From contig JAJTUP010000007.1 of NCBI GenBank assembly GCA_021399435.1, positions 1,178,001 through 1,242,000 of the forward strand: 64,000 nucleotides of DNA, in the 5' to 3' direction. The position numbers were made by a program, and so were the translations under genes. This stretch comes from Diaporthe sp. PMI_573. Lineage: Eukaryota > Ascomycota > Sordariomycetes > Diaporthales > Diaporthaceae. Shown piece by piece: positions 23,700 to 34,702 of the stretch (within the stretch, counting starts at the first letter, position 1; each line of letters begins with the position of its first letter). The notes beneath the pieces were generated by a model. It ran no database searches. It saw only the letters and a list, made by a program, of their open reading frames with translations, and was not told the DNA's origin.

Positions 23700-24361
23700 G
23701 CTCCACTGGGTGTTGGTGAGGAAAACGGTAGGGCAAGAGAGTAAGATGACAATAGAAGCTGCGTTAAAACAGTCTTGATTCTAATCTTGAATCATCTAGG
23801 GTAGATTATGTCTTACTGTACAGTTTAGCGGTGCATGTGCCTGTAACGTGGAGAGGGTGGGGCTTCTTCCTGCTCCGAGGCTGTCCAGCCGGAGTTGATT
23901 TCACTCCGGGAAGTCCGTCTGTGGGGCTGTAATAAAGCCTTCGGATTGGGTTGCCGGACCTCTCGGGTGGGAATGCAGTTCTCACTCGCGGGGATTTAAC
24001 GCTTAATATGGCTAGAGCAGACTCGAAATGATTTACGAGTGGGTTGGTGGACAGCGAAAACCGGGGTTCGCAGGGATAGCAAACGCATTGAGACGGCGAT
24101 CTGTACTATCCGTGCAACAATTCACCACTTGCCATTTGTTTAATTCCGGTCACACATGGCAAAGTTGTTTGGGAGTCCATAATGAACTGCGCAAAGAGAA
24201 ACGTCGTTTGTGGTGGAGCTCTAGAGCTCAAGATCGAAACATAAAACTAAGTGCTAACCCTTCCAATGCCGCTCTCTTGACACAAGATCACAATCCTCAA
24301 ACATCTTCCACACTTCTACTTTATTAGCTGTTTGAAGCTGTCTCTTCATCTTCCGATCAAC
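23700..24361. promoter_or_regulatory. Divergent spacer between regulator and lipase
   Basis: This 662-bp region lies between the start codons of a minus-strand regulator and a plus-strand secreted lipase. No gene is recognised. Confidence 0.45.
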
Positions 24362-25765
24362 ATGCTGGCCGATTTCCTGACCCCATGCGCCCTCTACGTT
24401 GTGGCCAACTTCGCTACACCTGTTCTTGGCCGCCCTGCTATGCCTCTACCTCCGGAATGCGACTCAGTCTGCAAAGTTGGCCTTTCTGAAGGCTACGCAG
24501 CTGATGTGGCGTCATGGGTTCATCCTGACATCTCGCTGGACCCCTTTTATGCGACACCTGAAAACTTCTCATCCTACAAGATCGGCGATATGGTCAAGTG
24601 GGAGACTCTGGGTCCACAGGCAATCTCGCAGCTCTGGACGATTCCTCCTGGCATCTCTCTTTCTCGAATCTTTTACGTCAGCCAGGATCTCGACGGTAGC
24701 CCCCTGCCTGTCACTGGCTTTGTCCTGACGCCATATGACAACCCCAAGGGCCAGGGTAAGCCATTTGACGTTGTTGCGTGGACCCACGGAACGGCAGGCT
24801 TAGTTCGTCAGTGCGCTCCCTCAAACAACAAGAACTTGTTATACCACTGGGAAGGACCGTACCAACTTGCTCTGCAAGGCTACGTGGTCGTCGCTACAGA
24901 CTATACCGGTCAGGGCAGCGATATCTCCCAGGGCTTCATGTATGAAGCTGGTATTCTCCACGCGCATGACACTAGCTTCAGCATAACCGCTGTTCGTCAG
25001 GCTCTGGGTGATTCCATAACCCATGAATGGGTTGCATTTGGTCAGAGCGAGGGTGGACTGACTGCGTGGCGCACTGCTCAGCGTGAGGCTGACGAGGACG
25101 AGGCTGTTGGCGGTTTTATTGGCGCCGTTGCCGTTGCTCCCGCTATCGAGATCATGGCTATCGTTCCCTCCATGGTTGAAAGGGACCGTGCCGGTATTCC
25201 TTATGTCGGTGTCCCATGGCTTTTCACCCTACAGACCATCGCTGCTGTTATACCCTCTTTTGACCTCACAAAATATGTGAAGCCCAAGGCCCAGAGCCTG
25301 GTTCCGCTCGCTCAGAAAGGTTGCAACGCCATCGGCATTCAGCTCTTCCAGAACATGTCAATCGACGATATCTACTACAATGGGGCCAACTTTCCATCTG
25401 CACCTGAGGTTCTCGAGTGGGAGAAGAAGTATCACGGAAAAGGACCTGCCGAGTTCGGTGCCCCTGTACTCATCATTCAGGGTGAGACGGACGGCCTCAT
25501 CCCGCCTGAGAACACTGAGCGCATTCTGAAGGAGCAATGCGACGAATTCCCCAACTCTCAGGCCGAGTATGTGCTTTATCCTGGTCTAGATCATGATGGC
25601 GCCTTGCAGGCTTCTCAGAGTCTTTTCTTCTCCTGGATTGCGGACCGCTTCAGTAACAAGACCGCTAAGACTGGTTGCAGCAAGTCCAGGATTAACCCTA
25701 CAACTGACAAGTTCACTACAGACCATCAGGTTTGGCAATCTGGTGGTCAAATCCTTTGGGCTTGA
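24362..25765 (+). CDS. Secreted lipase/esterase (secretory lipase family, PF03583-like)
   Basis: A single exon from ATG 24362 encodes 467 aa. An N-terminal hydrophobic signal peptide ends near VLG|RPA. The alpha/beta-hydrolase core shows WTHGTAG, VATDYTGQG, the nucleophile elbow GQSEGG (Ser229), IIQGETDGLIP (Asp377) and GLDHDGAL (His411). These form a plausible Ser-Asp-His triad. The family includes fungal secreted lipases that hydrolyse acylglycerols outside the cell. Several Cys residues and N-glycosylation sites (NFS, NMS, NKT) fit secretion. No intron is needed. Confidence 0.88.
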   Translation: MLADFLTPCALYVVANFATPVLGRPAMPLPPECDSVCKVGLSEGYAADVASWVHPDISLDPFYATPENFSSYKIGDMVKWETLGPQAISQLWTIPPGISLSRIFYVSQDLDGSPLPVTGFVLTPYDNPKGQGKPFDVVAWTHGTAGLVRQCAPSNNKNLLYHWEGPYQLALQGYVVVATDYTGQGSDISQGFMYEAGILHAHDTSFSITAVRQALGDSITHEWVAFGQSEGGLTAWRTAQREADEDEAVGGFIGAVAVAPAIEIMAIVPSMVERDRAGIPYVGVPWLFTLQTIAAVIPSFDLTKYVKPKAQSLVPLAQKGCNAIGIQLFQNMSIDDIYYNGANFPSAPEVLEWEKKYHGKGPAEFGAPVLIIQGETDGLIPPENTERILKEQCDEFPNSQAEYVLYPGLDHDGALQASQSLFFSWIADRFSNKTAKTGCSKSRINPTTDKFTTDHQVWQSGGQILWA

Positions 25766-26325
25766 CCTGTCTTCTCAGAAGGCTTCTTTCAGCACCACAG
25801 GGTTTACCTCTATGTACATAAAAGTGTCACTGTAGTGGAGCTAGTGTGAATTTTACATAGTCAATAACAGCCTTTTCTTTTCACACAAGATACTATCTAT
25901 TAATATAGGCACATTCTTTCGCCTCTGGAACAAGAGACAAACTGCCTTTGTGACAGCAAAGAACACTGTGAGTTTTCTATCTCAGTGGAATCTTTTTAAC
26001 GCAAAGCCCACATAATTACCTCCAAAGCTGCGTTACAGCAACGGGTATAGGCTACAATTGAACCGATTGGTAGCAAAATTACCCGATAGCTACCAATTTA
26101 GACTGGTAACTATAGCATGCAATCTGTCCAGTATTTATCCCTGCTGGCAGACGGGATACTCTCGTACTTGACAATATGCCCTCTACATATATACTACTGG
26201 GCTATTTATGTCTATACACAGAACAATGATTCAGGTCTACCCTCCAGTAACAACCAAGTTAGGAAATTAGATGGAACTTTCCAGGTGGCTGTTTGTGATT
26301 GACTACATACATTGAAAATCTTCCA
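25766..26325. other. Intergenic between convergent genes
   Basis: This 560-bp AT-rich stretch has no recognisable gene or repeat. Confidence 0.5.
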
Positions 26326-27795
26326 TCAGACAAAACTGCCACTGGTGCTGGAGGATGCGTAAGCCTTCCCAAGATTAATACGAGTCGACGTCTCGCTGGA
26401 CCTGAAACCTCCCGTCAGCTGCTCTGGCAGCATCTCGGGAGGAAGATTGTCAAGGTGAGCCATGATACGCTTGGTAGCGTCGTTAGTCTGAGCGCGAACT
26501 TTTGCTCGATCATGTTCTACTAATCGCCCATAACGTTTTCGGACTCGGCCGTCAATCAAGACAGTGTCAACGTCAGCAGCCGATGAATGAAGGACTGTCG
26601 TACCGAGAGGGTCTACAGAGGGAGTAAGAGCTCGATCATCGGAGACATGAACGACGTCGGCACGTTTTCCAGGCGTGAGAGTTCCAATCTGGTCACCGAG
26701 TCCGAGAGCTGCGGCACCGTTCCGAGTTGCCCAGCACATGGCATCGTGCACAGTGAGATCTGGCTTCATAACCACCTTCCCCTTGTCATGCAACACCTGG
26801 CTATCCAAGCCCCGCTGCAACTGCAGCCCAAGGCGCATTTGCCCGAACAAATCCGGCGAGACGGCGCTGGAAGTATCAAGGCCTAGGGATGGGTCGATGC
26901 CGTGATTAAGACAGTATCTCAGGGGTGGAAGGCCCATCCCCATCTGCATTTCTGTCTCGACAGAGACTGAGACTTTGCCGCCAGTTTGAGCAATTAGAGA
27001 GAATTCGTGATCGGTAAGATTTGTACAGTGGATGTAAAGGTGACCTGGCAGCATCAGACCGCGATCTGCACGCTCCATGACACCACCACACAAGACCGAG
27101 TTTTTGACAGGTGCGGAGTGAGAGCAGCAAAACATTCCCCGCTGGTTGGCGAATTTGATTTCTGCCTCTGTTTTGTCGAAAGGAACAGATCCAGGATGGC
27201 TGATGGACATACCAATGCGGACAAGCTGGCTGGCTTTGGCCGCATTGTTCTCATACAGCGTATCGATGTGAGCAAGCCTGGCTTGATGAGCCAAATTACC
27301 CTTCTCGGCATCGTCATATTGTTCGTCGGTCATGCTTGGGCAGAAGAATGCTCTGATGCCTGATTCCTCGAGACCCTGCAGGCCTGCCATGGTATCAGCA
27401 TGGGACCGGCAGGCGTCATATGGGTCGACGATGGTCGTGACGCCGCTGTCGATGGCCTCTAGAGCGGTGACAAGGGCGGATAGACGCAGATCCTCGGCAG
27501 TCAATGCCGGGAGATATCTGGTAAAGCCATTACACAAGAACTGAAAGATACCTTGGTCGCAACCAATTCCGCGAAACAGCGAGATGCAGCTATGACGATG
27601 GGTATCAATCATGCCAGGCATGACAACTCCTCCCGTTGTGTCTATGACTTCAGCATCGAGGGCGACGATATCCTCAGCGCGCCCGACAGCAGTTATCAGG
27701 CCTCCGTCAACGAGGACGGCTCCGTTGGGAAAGTCGCCGAGGGCATCGTCTAAGGTGGCGACATAGCCACCGGTGAGCAAGTATTTTCCACCCAT
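26326..27795 (-). CDS. Amidohydrolase (TRZ/ATZ, cytosine-deaminase-like)
   Basis: A single exon encodes 489 aa. The N-terminal beta-sandwich (LLTGGYVATLDD, VLVDGGLITAVG) is followed by VVMPGMIDTHRHS with the metal-binding His66 and His68. Further expected ligands are seen in CCSHSAP, YIHCTNL and GLDTSSAV. The end of the barrel has GTLTPGKRADVVHV and VLIDGRVRKRYG. This superfamily hydrolyses C-N or C-Cl bonds in cyclic nitrogen compounds (deaminases, chlorohydrolases). The substrate cannot be predicted. It is divergent from another amidohydrolase at 28482, with a shared 686-bp spacer. No signal peptide is seen, so it is probably cytosolic. Confidence 0.88.
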   Translation of the reverse strand: MGGKYLLTGGYVATLDDALGDFPNGAVLVDGGLITAVGRAEDIVALDAEVIDTTGGVVMPGMIDTHRHSCISLFRGIGCDQGIFQFLCNGFTRYLPALTAEDLRLSALVTALEAIDSGVTTIVDPYDACRSHADTMAGLQGLEESGIRAFFCPSMTDEQYDDAEKGNLAHQARLAHIDTLYENNAAKASQLVRIGMSISHPGSVPFDKTEAEIKFANQRGMFCCSHSAPVKNSVLCGGVMERADRGLMLPGHLYIHCTNLTDHEFSLIAQTGGKVSVSVETEMQMGMGLPPLRYCLNHGIDPSLGLDTSSAVSPDLFGQMRLGLQLQRGLDSQVLHDKGKVVMKPDLTVHDAMCWATRNGAAALGLGDQIGTLTPGKRADVVHVSDDRALTPSVDPLGTTVLHSSAADVDTVLIDGRVRKRYGRLVEHDRAKVRAQTNDATKRIMAHLDNLPPEMLPEQLTGGFRSSETSTRINLGKAYASSSTSGSFV

Positions 27796-28481
27796 TGAAC
27801 GAGAGACTAAGGTCGAGGTCCAGATTGAAAGTTTGATAGAGAATTGGATGTTGAGAGTTTTTCAGATGATTTCTTCGTGTTAAGCAGCTCACTGTCTGCG
27901 GCGGAAGGGAAGGGGGAGCTTTATAGCCATGAAAGAACTGGCTGCAGCTCCACCTAAGGGACCCCATCAAGACCCCGGGTGCTTTCCGCCTGAACCTCTT
28001 GTACGACCTTCTCATGGTATCTAGATCAGAAGCCAACATAGTAGTAAAAACACGCCTCCAAGTTTATGCGCTGGCATCAGGTCTGCTGTCATGCAAACAG
28101 CCAAGAGCCTCAAGGAAATGCAATCATAAAACTTGGGTGAGCTTTGAGTTTGATGCTAGCCGCTTATGGCTGACTTTTCCCCACGACGGCTTCGAACTCT
28201 AGCCACATCGAGCGATAAATCCCCGCGAGCGTTCAGCCAAATCCGAGAAATCCGGCCCACACCGTGTGGCTGTATTGGCAGGACTCGGAAGAAAGAAAAG
28301 CGAAGACACAACCAGGAGACGTGCATTTACTAGAATCCTAAAGATTCCTACTTATGAATAGATCTGTCTGTAATTATATATATCCTCAGTACAGAGTCTC
28401 TCTTTTTCTTCTTTTTTTTTGTTCTATTCAATTTGTCACTCCCTACCAAGCACGTTGAATCATATCGAGTCTTTTCTGATC
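27796..28481. promoter_or_regulatory. Shared promoter of two divergent amidohydrolases
   Basis: This 686-bp spacer separates the two start codons. It contains pyrimidine-rich tracts just before 28482 (about 28390-28425). No gene is recognised. Confidence 0.5.
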
Positions 28482-30206
28482 ATGATCTTCCCAAACACCC
28501 CAACCCAGGACATCGCCTACATCAATGCTGAGGTCATCGAAGATGCCCATAGTCAACCAGCTCAGGCTATCTTGATCGTTGACGGAAGAGTCGCGGCTGT
28601 TGGCACCAACGACGAGGTGGCTACCGCAACCCCCAAAGGTACTCCCATCCAAGACCTCAAAGGAGCCGTTGTGACTCCCGGCCTCATCGACAACCATCCT
28701 CATCTGCTTCATTTTGCGGCCATCAAAGCGCCGCTAGTTGATATCCAGAGTGCCACCAGCCACGACGAAATCATCGACCGCATCCGCAAGAAGGCTGCCA
28801 CGACACCCAAGGACGAATGGATCATGTGCTCTCCTATTGGAGAGGGGCACTACTTTCTTCGCAGGTCCTACAAAGATCTCAAGGAGGGCACTTTTCCCGA
28901 CCGTGAGGTTCTTGACAAAGCAACCACTGACCATCCTGTCGGCATCCAGGCGTGGGCTCCTGTAGTCCCCAACGTTGTTTCATTCAACTCCAAGGGACTA
29001 CAGGTTCTCGGCATCGACTCTTCCACGCCAGATAGCGTTTCCAAGGTTTTCTTCGACAAGGACAAGCAGGGAGTCCCCACTGGAATCTTGCGTGGTCACG
29101 TATCCGCCTATTACAACCCTGATCCTGAATGGAACAGGATAGCGGAGATCCTGCCGCCTGTGATCCGGCCAGATCTACTAGTACGAGCAACCGCCGAGGC
29201 TATGGCCAAATACAATGCGATGGGCATCACCGCAGTCCACGAGGCGCATGCCATGGAGGCTCAACATATTGACTTCTATAAGATGCTCAAGGCGCAAAAT
29301 CTTTTGACCCTGCGTGTTCAGTGCTCCCATGAGCTTGAGTCAAACGCCATGCCGGGTGACCAGGTGAAGTCTACTGAAGGTATTCAGAACACTCTACAAC
29401 ATGCCCTTGACGACGTTGAGAAAGAGGACGATTGGCTTCGAATCAACGGTGTCACGCTTTGCGCATTCGGTCCCGCGTATTGTGGGTACATGCTCTCAAA
29501 GCAGGGCTATAAAGGCCCATATGGGGATTTCACCAATGGTCAACGCAGGACCGACGAGGATAAGGTCGACGCCGCATTTGACTTTTGCGCCCGCACAGGT
29601 CTGAGACTCAACTTGGTTTCCTGCAGCTCGGATGAGCATGATCTGTACATCAGGCGCGCAAAGAAGCTTATGGACCAGTACAAGGTCGATGACTTCGAGT
29701 GGTTGATCGAGCATGGATACATAATGCGCCAAGATCAACCGAAGCAACTCAAAGAGCTGGGATTCGATATCACGGTTAGTGCAGGATTCACATTTGGAAA
29801 GGGTGACATGTTCCGGGAGCGTTTCGGGGAAGGCATCATGGGAGAACTAAACATCTTTCGCGCCATGTACGATGGAGGCCTCAAACCTGCGGCATCCACG
29901 GACTGGGGCCCGACCAACCCCTGGGAGCAGATGGAGCTTGCTGTGACACACTTGACTTCCAGTGGCCATTCCAACGCCAATGCACCTCAGGTTATTACAC
30001 GTGAGGAGGCTTATGACATGTGGACGCGCAATGGCGCAGATGTTATTCGCTGGAGGGAGATCGGCAAGCTCGCAGTTGGAAGTCATGCTGACTTGGCTAT
30101 AATTGATCGTAACCCTATCACTTGCCCCATCGAGCGTCTCTCTGAGACAAAGGTCTACCGTACTATCGTTGGTGGGAAGGTTGTCTATGATGCGAAAATC
30201 ATCTAA
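28482..30206 (+). CDS. Amidohydrolase family 3 (YtcJ-like)
   Basis: A single exon from ATG 28482 encodes 574 aa. Signatures of the PF07969 type are ILIVDGRVAAVG, VVTPGLIDNHPHLLHF (His72, His74), AVHEAHAMEAQHIDFY, AASTDWGPTNPWEQMELAVTH (residues about 470-490) and the closing GKLAVGSHADLAIIDRNP. Members are metal-dependent hydrolases acting on N-substituted amides or related bonds; the substrate here is unknown. It pairs head-to-head with the amidohydrolase at 26326-27795 and is followed by a broken FAD oxidoreductase. The group could have been a small catabolic cluster for a nitrogen compound. That is inference from order only. Confidence 0.88.
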   Translation: MIFPNTPTQDIAYINAEVIEDAHSQPAQAILIVDGRVAAVGTNDEVATATPKGTPIQDLKGAVVTPGLIDNHPHLLHFAAIKAPLVDIQSATSHDEIIDRIRKKAATTPKDEWIMCSPIGEGHYFLRRSYKDLKEGTFPDREVLDKATTDHPVGIQAWAPVVPNVVSFNSKGLQVLGIDSSTPDSVSKVFFDKDKQGVPTGILRGHVSAYYNPDPEWNRIAEILPPVIRPDLLVRATAEAMAKYNAMGITAVHEAHAMEAQHIDFYKMLKAQNLLTLRVQCSHELESNAMPGDQVKSTEGIQNTLQHALDDVEKEDDWLRINGVTLCAFGPAYCGYMLSKQGYKGPYGDFTNGQRRTDEDKVDAAFDFCARTGLRLNLVSCSSDEHDLYIRRAKKLMDQYKVDDFEWLIEHGYIMRQDQPKQLKELGFDITVSAGFTFGKGDMFRERFGEGIMGELNIFRAMYDGGLKPAASTDWGPTNPWEQMELAVTHLTSSGHSNANAPQVITREEAYDMWTRNGADVIRWREIGKLAVGSHADLAIIDRNPITCPIERLSETKVYRTIVGGKVVYDAKII

Positions 30207-30892
30207 TCAGATATTCATACTCTTAGTTGTCTCTAGAAATACATTTGGATATGGCTGTAATCTCGCTCCTGGTTTGTATGAGATAGAGACAGCACCGATG
30301 GACAGGCATCCGCAGCTCAACCACCCCATTCGGCGTTCTCCCCACACCAAGAAAGTGGGTGCTCGGGCAGCCGTTCGGGTCGCTTGTCTGGGGAGCACAA
30401 ATGACCACATGCCTGACCGACAGGCCGGGTTAAAACAGCATGGGGTTTGGGTCGGGGAAGTAATGTTGATGGATTCTCTGAGTCGCCGGATTTGGCGGCG
30501 CTGTTTTGAACCAAGATGTCATTATTTTTCCACTTAATAATGGACTCATCAAGACAATTAAGGTGTTTTTTTTTTAAAAAAAAAAAAAAGAAAGAAAGAA
30601 AAGGATACTGTACAGTCGAGTCCAACGACACAAACTAGTTTTGTGTCGCGCGTGGTCTTTGCGTCCCCTCTGAACATTCTATCTGGGCGGCACCCCACTG
30701 CAGTGCTTTCATACACGGACTATATTCTCGGTGTGGGACACCATAACCTCGCAAATATTCTAGCCATCCTCATTGGCACCTTATTGGTGACGGCCAAGGC
30801 AGCTTCGCGGCGAATTCGATTTGGATGCGGTCACTCGCTTAGCCACTAGTTGGGCGCTGCCCAGCTTGACCTAGAGTCCAGGCCCGTTAACA
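30207..30892. other. Intergenic with A/T homopolymer tract
   Basis: This region is about 686 bp and includes a T-run followed by an A-run and a GAAA microsatellite at about 30564-30602. No gene is recognised. Confidence 0.5.
30564..30602. repeat. poly(T)-poly(A) tract with GAAA microsatellite
   Basis: A run of nine T, then fourteen A, then a few GAAA units. The adjacent runs can form a hairpin and are prone to length change. Confidence 0.8.
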
Positions 30893-32348
30893 ATGCCAAA
30901 GATGTACGACATCGTGGTTTACGGCTCAACCTCCGGCGCTGTCACAGCTGCTATCCAGTCTTCGCGGTTGGGAAGATCGGTTGCATTAGTTTCACCAGTG
31001 TAGTGTATAGGTATTGTCGCTGCCCAATCATTGAGAGAACAAATGAAGCATGCACAAAGGTGAACTGTGAACAGATCGCAGGCGGAATCCAAATCAACGG
31101 CCTCGTCGCATCAGACATTGACAACCAACCCGAGTTTCAGAACAGCACTACATTGGGAGGTCTGAACCTCAAGCTACACCAAAGGATCAGTCGACACTAT
31201 GGACGCTTGGAAAGACTAAACGAAGTCGTTGAAAAGAAGCTCAAGGGCCCTGGTGTCTGGAGGTTTGAAGCAAGAACTGCGGAACAGATTATCGAGTATT
31301 GGTTGGCCGAGAACCCGTTTATCACCCGTTTATCACCATTATCAAGGTCAGGCCTGGGAGTCACACGATTGAAGAGAGCTAACTGTTGTGCGTTAGGCCC
31401 GCCTTGTGGAGGAGGGTGCTGTGGAGAAAGAAGGAACAGTCATTAAATCAATACGCCTCGAAGAGGGTCAAACAATAAATGGCAAGGTAAGCGCCAGACA
31501 TCGGTGCCACCGCAGCAAGCTCACTTATACTCCCAGGTCTTTGTCGAAGCAACCTATGGAGGGGTCTTATTGCTGCCTCCAACATCTCTTGGACTCACGG
31601 TCGCGAGTCCTATGCAACATACTCTGAATCCCTAGCTAGAGTTCGCGCATAGACGCTCCACCGCCAAATTGACGTCGACGTCGACCCGTACATCATCCCA
31701 AAACACCCCTCCAGCGGTCTGCTGAACGGCATCTCTCCGGAGCCATTTGGGAACCCTGGTGATGGAGAGTTACACCTGCAGTCATACTCCTACCGACTAC
31801 CTCTCACGGATGACCCTGAGAACCTAGTGCCGTTGACAGAGCCTGAAGGGTATGATCCAGCATGCTTCGAGTTACACAGGAGATTTGCAAGGGCTGGAGG
31901 CGAGTTTTACCCACCGAGGAAAAGGTTGCCTGGCGGAAAGACGGATTTGATCAGGAGTAAGGGAGCGTTGTCAACGGATTTATTAGGTATGAATGATGAG
32001 TGGCCTATTGTGGGACATGCAGGGTGTACGAGGATCTTGGAAGACACCCAGAGGTTTACGAAGGGCTTTCTTTGGTTCATGGCAACGGACGAAGCTGTGC
32101 CGGTCAGTTGCCAATGACCCTACTAGCTTTCAATGCTAACGACTCCAGAAACCCTCCGCAAAGAGTGGTCTCGATTTGGCTACTGCTGCGACGAGTTCCC
32201 AGACAACAACCACTTCCCTCGTGAACTCTACGTCCGCGACGGGCGGCGGATGATTTCAGACCATATTGTCACGCAATGTTTCCCTCGAATATACCATCGT
32301 CTTTGCTTTAGCTTAGACCTTTTGATGAGATTACCTAGGCCCAAGTGA
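30893..32348 (+). pseudogene. FAD-dependent oxidoreductase (PF12831-like), decayed
   Basis: The start MPKMYDIVVYGSTSGAV is a dinucleotide-binding fold. Further family blocks follow in order: NGLVASDID, GPGVWRFEARTAEQII, VFVEATYGG, ISWTHGRESYATYSES, VDPYIIPKHPSSGLL, PLTEPEGYDPACFEL, LSTDLLGMNDEWPI, TKGFLWFMATDE and [21 protein letters not shown]. They do not lie in one frame. A one-base loss near 31565 separates VFVEATYGG from LIAASNISWTHGRES. An in-frame TAG at 31650-31652 lies between the RES and DPYIIP blocks. The junction near 32105-32150 is also out of phase. The C-terminal part beyond SDHIVTQ is missing. Plausible introns are still visible (gtaagc at about 31488 to cccag before 31538). 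The gene is clearly a recent pseudogene next to the amidohydrolases. Confidence 0.78.
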
Positions 32349-32586
32349 AATGGACGCTTCGGGGCCACTTGTAGTCTTTTTATCCGTCCCCAGAGTAGCC
32401 CGACGGTTGCGATCCACACTACTACACGCCATACGACTCGGTTGATTTACTGGTCGCGTCCTTAAACCAGACGAAATCTTCAGCCCAGTCATGAGGTCAG
32501 TCAGTTAAACATAAAGTCAATCCTTCTAAAAAATTAGGATTACGCCACGACAGAGATCCAATTCGATAAGCTAAGCTAAAATAGGG

Positions 32587-33603
32587 TCAAACTAAAAACA
32601 ACATAACAATAACGAATAGCAGAGCAGAAGCCGTCGCTAGGCCCGTGATAAAATGCGGTACGGAAGCTGCAGCGGTAACGACAGGCTTTTCCTCGGAACC
32701 TGCTGTCTCCTCGGGTGACGAGACACCGCCACCACTGCCAGGTGAATTGCCCGCAACAGGAGGAGTACCTCCATTCTTGTTTTCCACGGGAAACGAGTCG
32801 ACAGAAGCATTGTTGCCTACATCAGGAGGAGCGCCACCATTCTTGTTTGCAGGGGAAACCGGGTTGAGAGCGGCATTCATACCGACGAAGGGAATCCACG
32901 CCGGCGAACTGACGCCTGCGTCGCCGCCCTTAGCGACAGGGGGCGCCGGGGCGGGTATCCAACCCTTGTCGGAGCCCTCGGGCTTCACGACCCACGCGGG
33001 GGCGCCGCTGGGGCCAGGTACTGGCCCGGACAAGTCGGTGGCCCAGGGGTACTTGGTGTCCGGAAAGGTGATGGTGGCCGTGACGGGCTTGGCGCCGCAC
33101 GACGTGCAGGTCTGGACCTCAGTGGTGAAGCCATGTGGGAGCTCGGGGCGGCCAGTGACGGAGGGCTTCATGGCAAGCCCCGTGTATAGCTCCTGGATCA
33201 CGTAGGGCTTGTTGACAAGGCCGGTCGGGCAGAAGGAGGCGAAGGTGGTGGTGTACGAGTCGGTCCAGACGCAGGTTGGGCAGCCGCACGAGAGGCACGA
33301 CGGCATGGGCACGGCGACAGTGACTATACCTGCATCAGGGCCAGGGCTCCTGGGGAACGTGTTAGCAAACCACTCGATGGGGAAAAGGGCAGGTTTATTT
33401 GGGGACTCTCACTTGATCCAGGGCTTCGGTCCATCGCCAGCGCAAGGCGTGGGCTCGGGATGACCTGTGTACGGAACACACACGGTTATGGTAGCGGAGG
33501 CGAGTCCAGGATAACACACGTCCACCACTCCAGCTCTTGCCGTGGCCCCGAGGCCAGCGAGTACTAACGGGGTAGGGAGCGAAAGAATACTATTACGACC
33601 CAT
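32587..33603 (-). CDS. Cys-containing secreted protein, probably GPI-anchored
   Basis: Two exons (33603-33413, 33349-32587) encode 317 aa. A signal peptide (MGRNSILSLPTPLVLAGLGATARA) is followed by a region with paired cysteines (VDVCYPG, then SCLSCGCPTCVW and TCTSCGAKP). The second half is rich in Pro, Gly, Ser and Asn with an imperfect repeat (NKNGGAPPDVGN / NKNGGTPPVAGN). The C-terminus is a hydrophobic helix (ITGLATASALLFVIVMLFLV) after a small-residue stretch, as in GPI-anchored wall proteins. The family is not recognised. It is divergent from the mucin gene at 34703, so both surface proteins may share control. Confidence 0.75.
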
Positions 33604-34702
33604 CTTGGTGAGCGATGATAGCTGCAAGAAAGTCGGGTCGAGAGGTTGGGAGGTAACGCATACAATAAAGAAAGTCACAGGGGGGTAAAAGAGCGTAGAG
33701 ATAAAAGGCCCCTACGTTTGATCGAGTGAAGACAGGCTGTGATCTACTTGTATAGCCACAAGTGGGACGCCAAACGTTATCGAAGATATATCATGGGTAA
33801 GGGATTATCTTCGGTAGACTGAATGGGACTCCCGGTGCCGTGATTCTAGCTGCTAGTCAGCAGACACGCGTTTGTGTTTACGTATTTCAGCCGCGTCCTA
33901 GTCCAGAATGCATGAGAGGGTTTCATGGACAACACTAAACAGACAAGGAACAGTTGAAATGAAGAGGACTCGGAGGCCATAGAGACCTAATTCCTAAGCG
34001 ATGACTCAGATTCCAAGACAGAAGAATCTGAAAAGCACGACATTTCTTTAATTTCACACCCATGTATAGCAGACACAGTCTGCTATTCGGATCAAGTAAC
34101 TCTATCTATGACGTAGGAACCTACCTTAAATATAATTTATGTATTTCTTGCGACCTGAGTCTTTCGTTACTAGTAATAACACTTGGACTCTGAAATACTC
34201 AAACGACATAAATGGGACCTGACTTTGACGCCTCGTGAATGAGATCTCAGATCTCCATGACTGGAGCGGCTGCTGGGCACCGGGGGTGAGAAGAGTCCAC
34301 GGGTGAGACCTCAACGGTTGACTGTGTGAGACATCCAGTTTCTCTGGCACGCAAAAGACTAAAAATGACGGCACCCTATGCCCAATATGGCATGGTGAAC
34401 ATGCTTACAGCCTTGCGGTATGTGCAATAACCATGGTTGGTTAGTGGCCGTTTCGGTTTCCTCTCCCAGCAGTACCCGTGTAGAGAGCATCCGGCGCGTC
34501 TTGTCACCCGGGCGCGTTTCTTTACATGTTATAAACCCTAGCCTCTTGCATTGAGCAGGTCTGCTCGGCATGACGGGCAGTTCTCAGAAACTGTCCAACC
34601 TTTGTCATTGCTCACCACATTCTTTTTTTGCATGATATCCTGAAGCCGGAAAGGAAGAACCTAATCGTTGTTGTTAAGTAAGCGGCTGTGGTTGAAAACG
34701 CC
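33604..34702. promoter_or_regulatory. Divergent spacer between two surface-protein genes
   Basis: This 1.1-kb spacer has no recognised gene. Short open frames on the minus strand (34126-34571) have no family pattern. Confidence 0.45.

Noticed and set aside
31640..31660. The TAG at 31650 as an intron acceptor that could rescue the FAD oxidoreductase
   Set aside because: Coding homology continues in the same frame directly on both sides, so an intron there would delete conserved sequence, and the separate frameshift near 31565 would remain.
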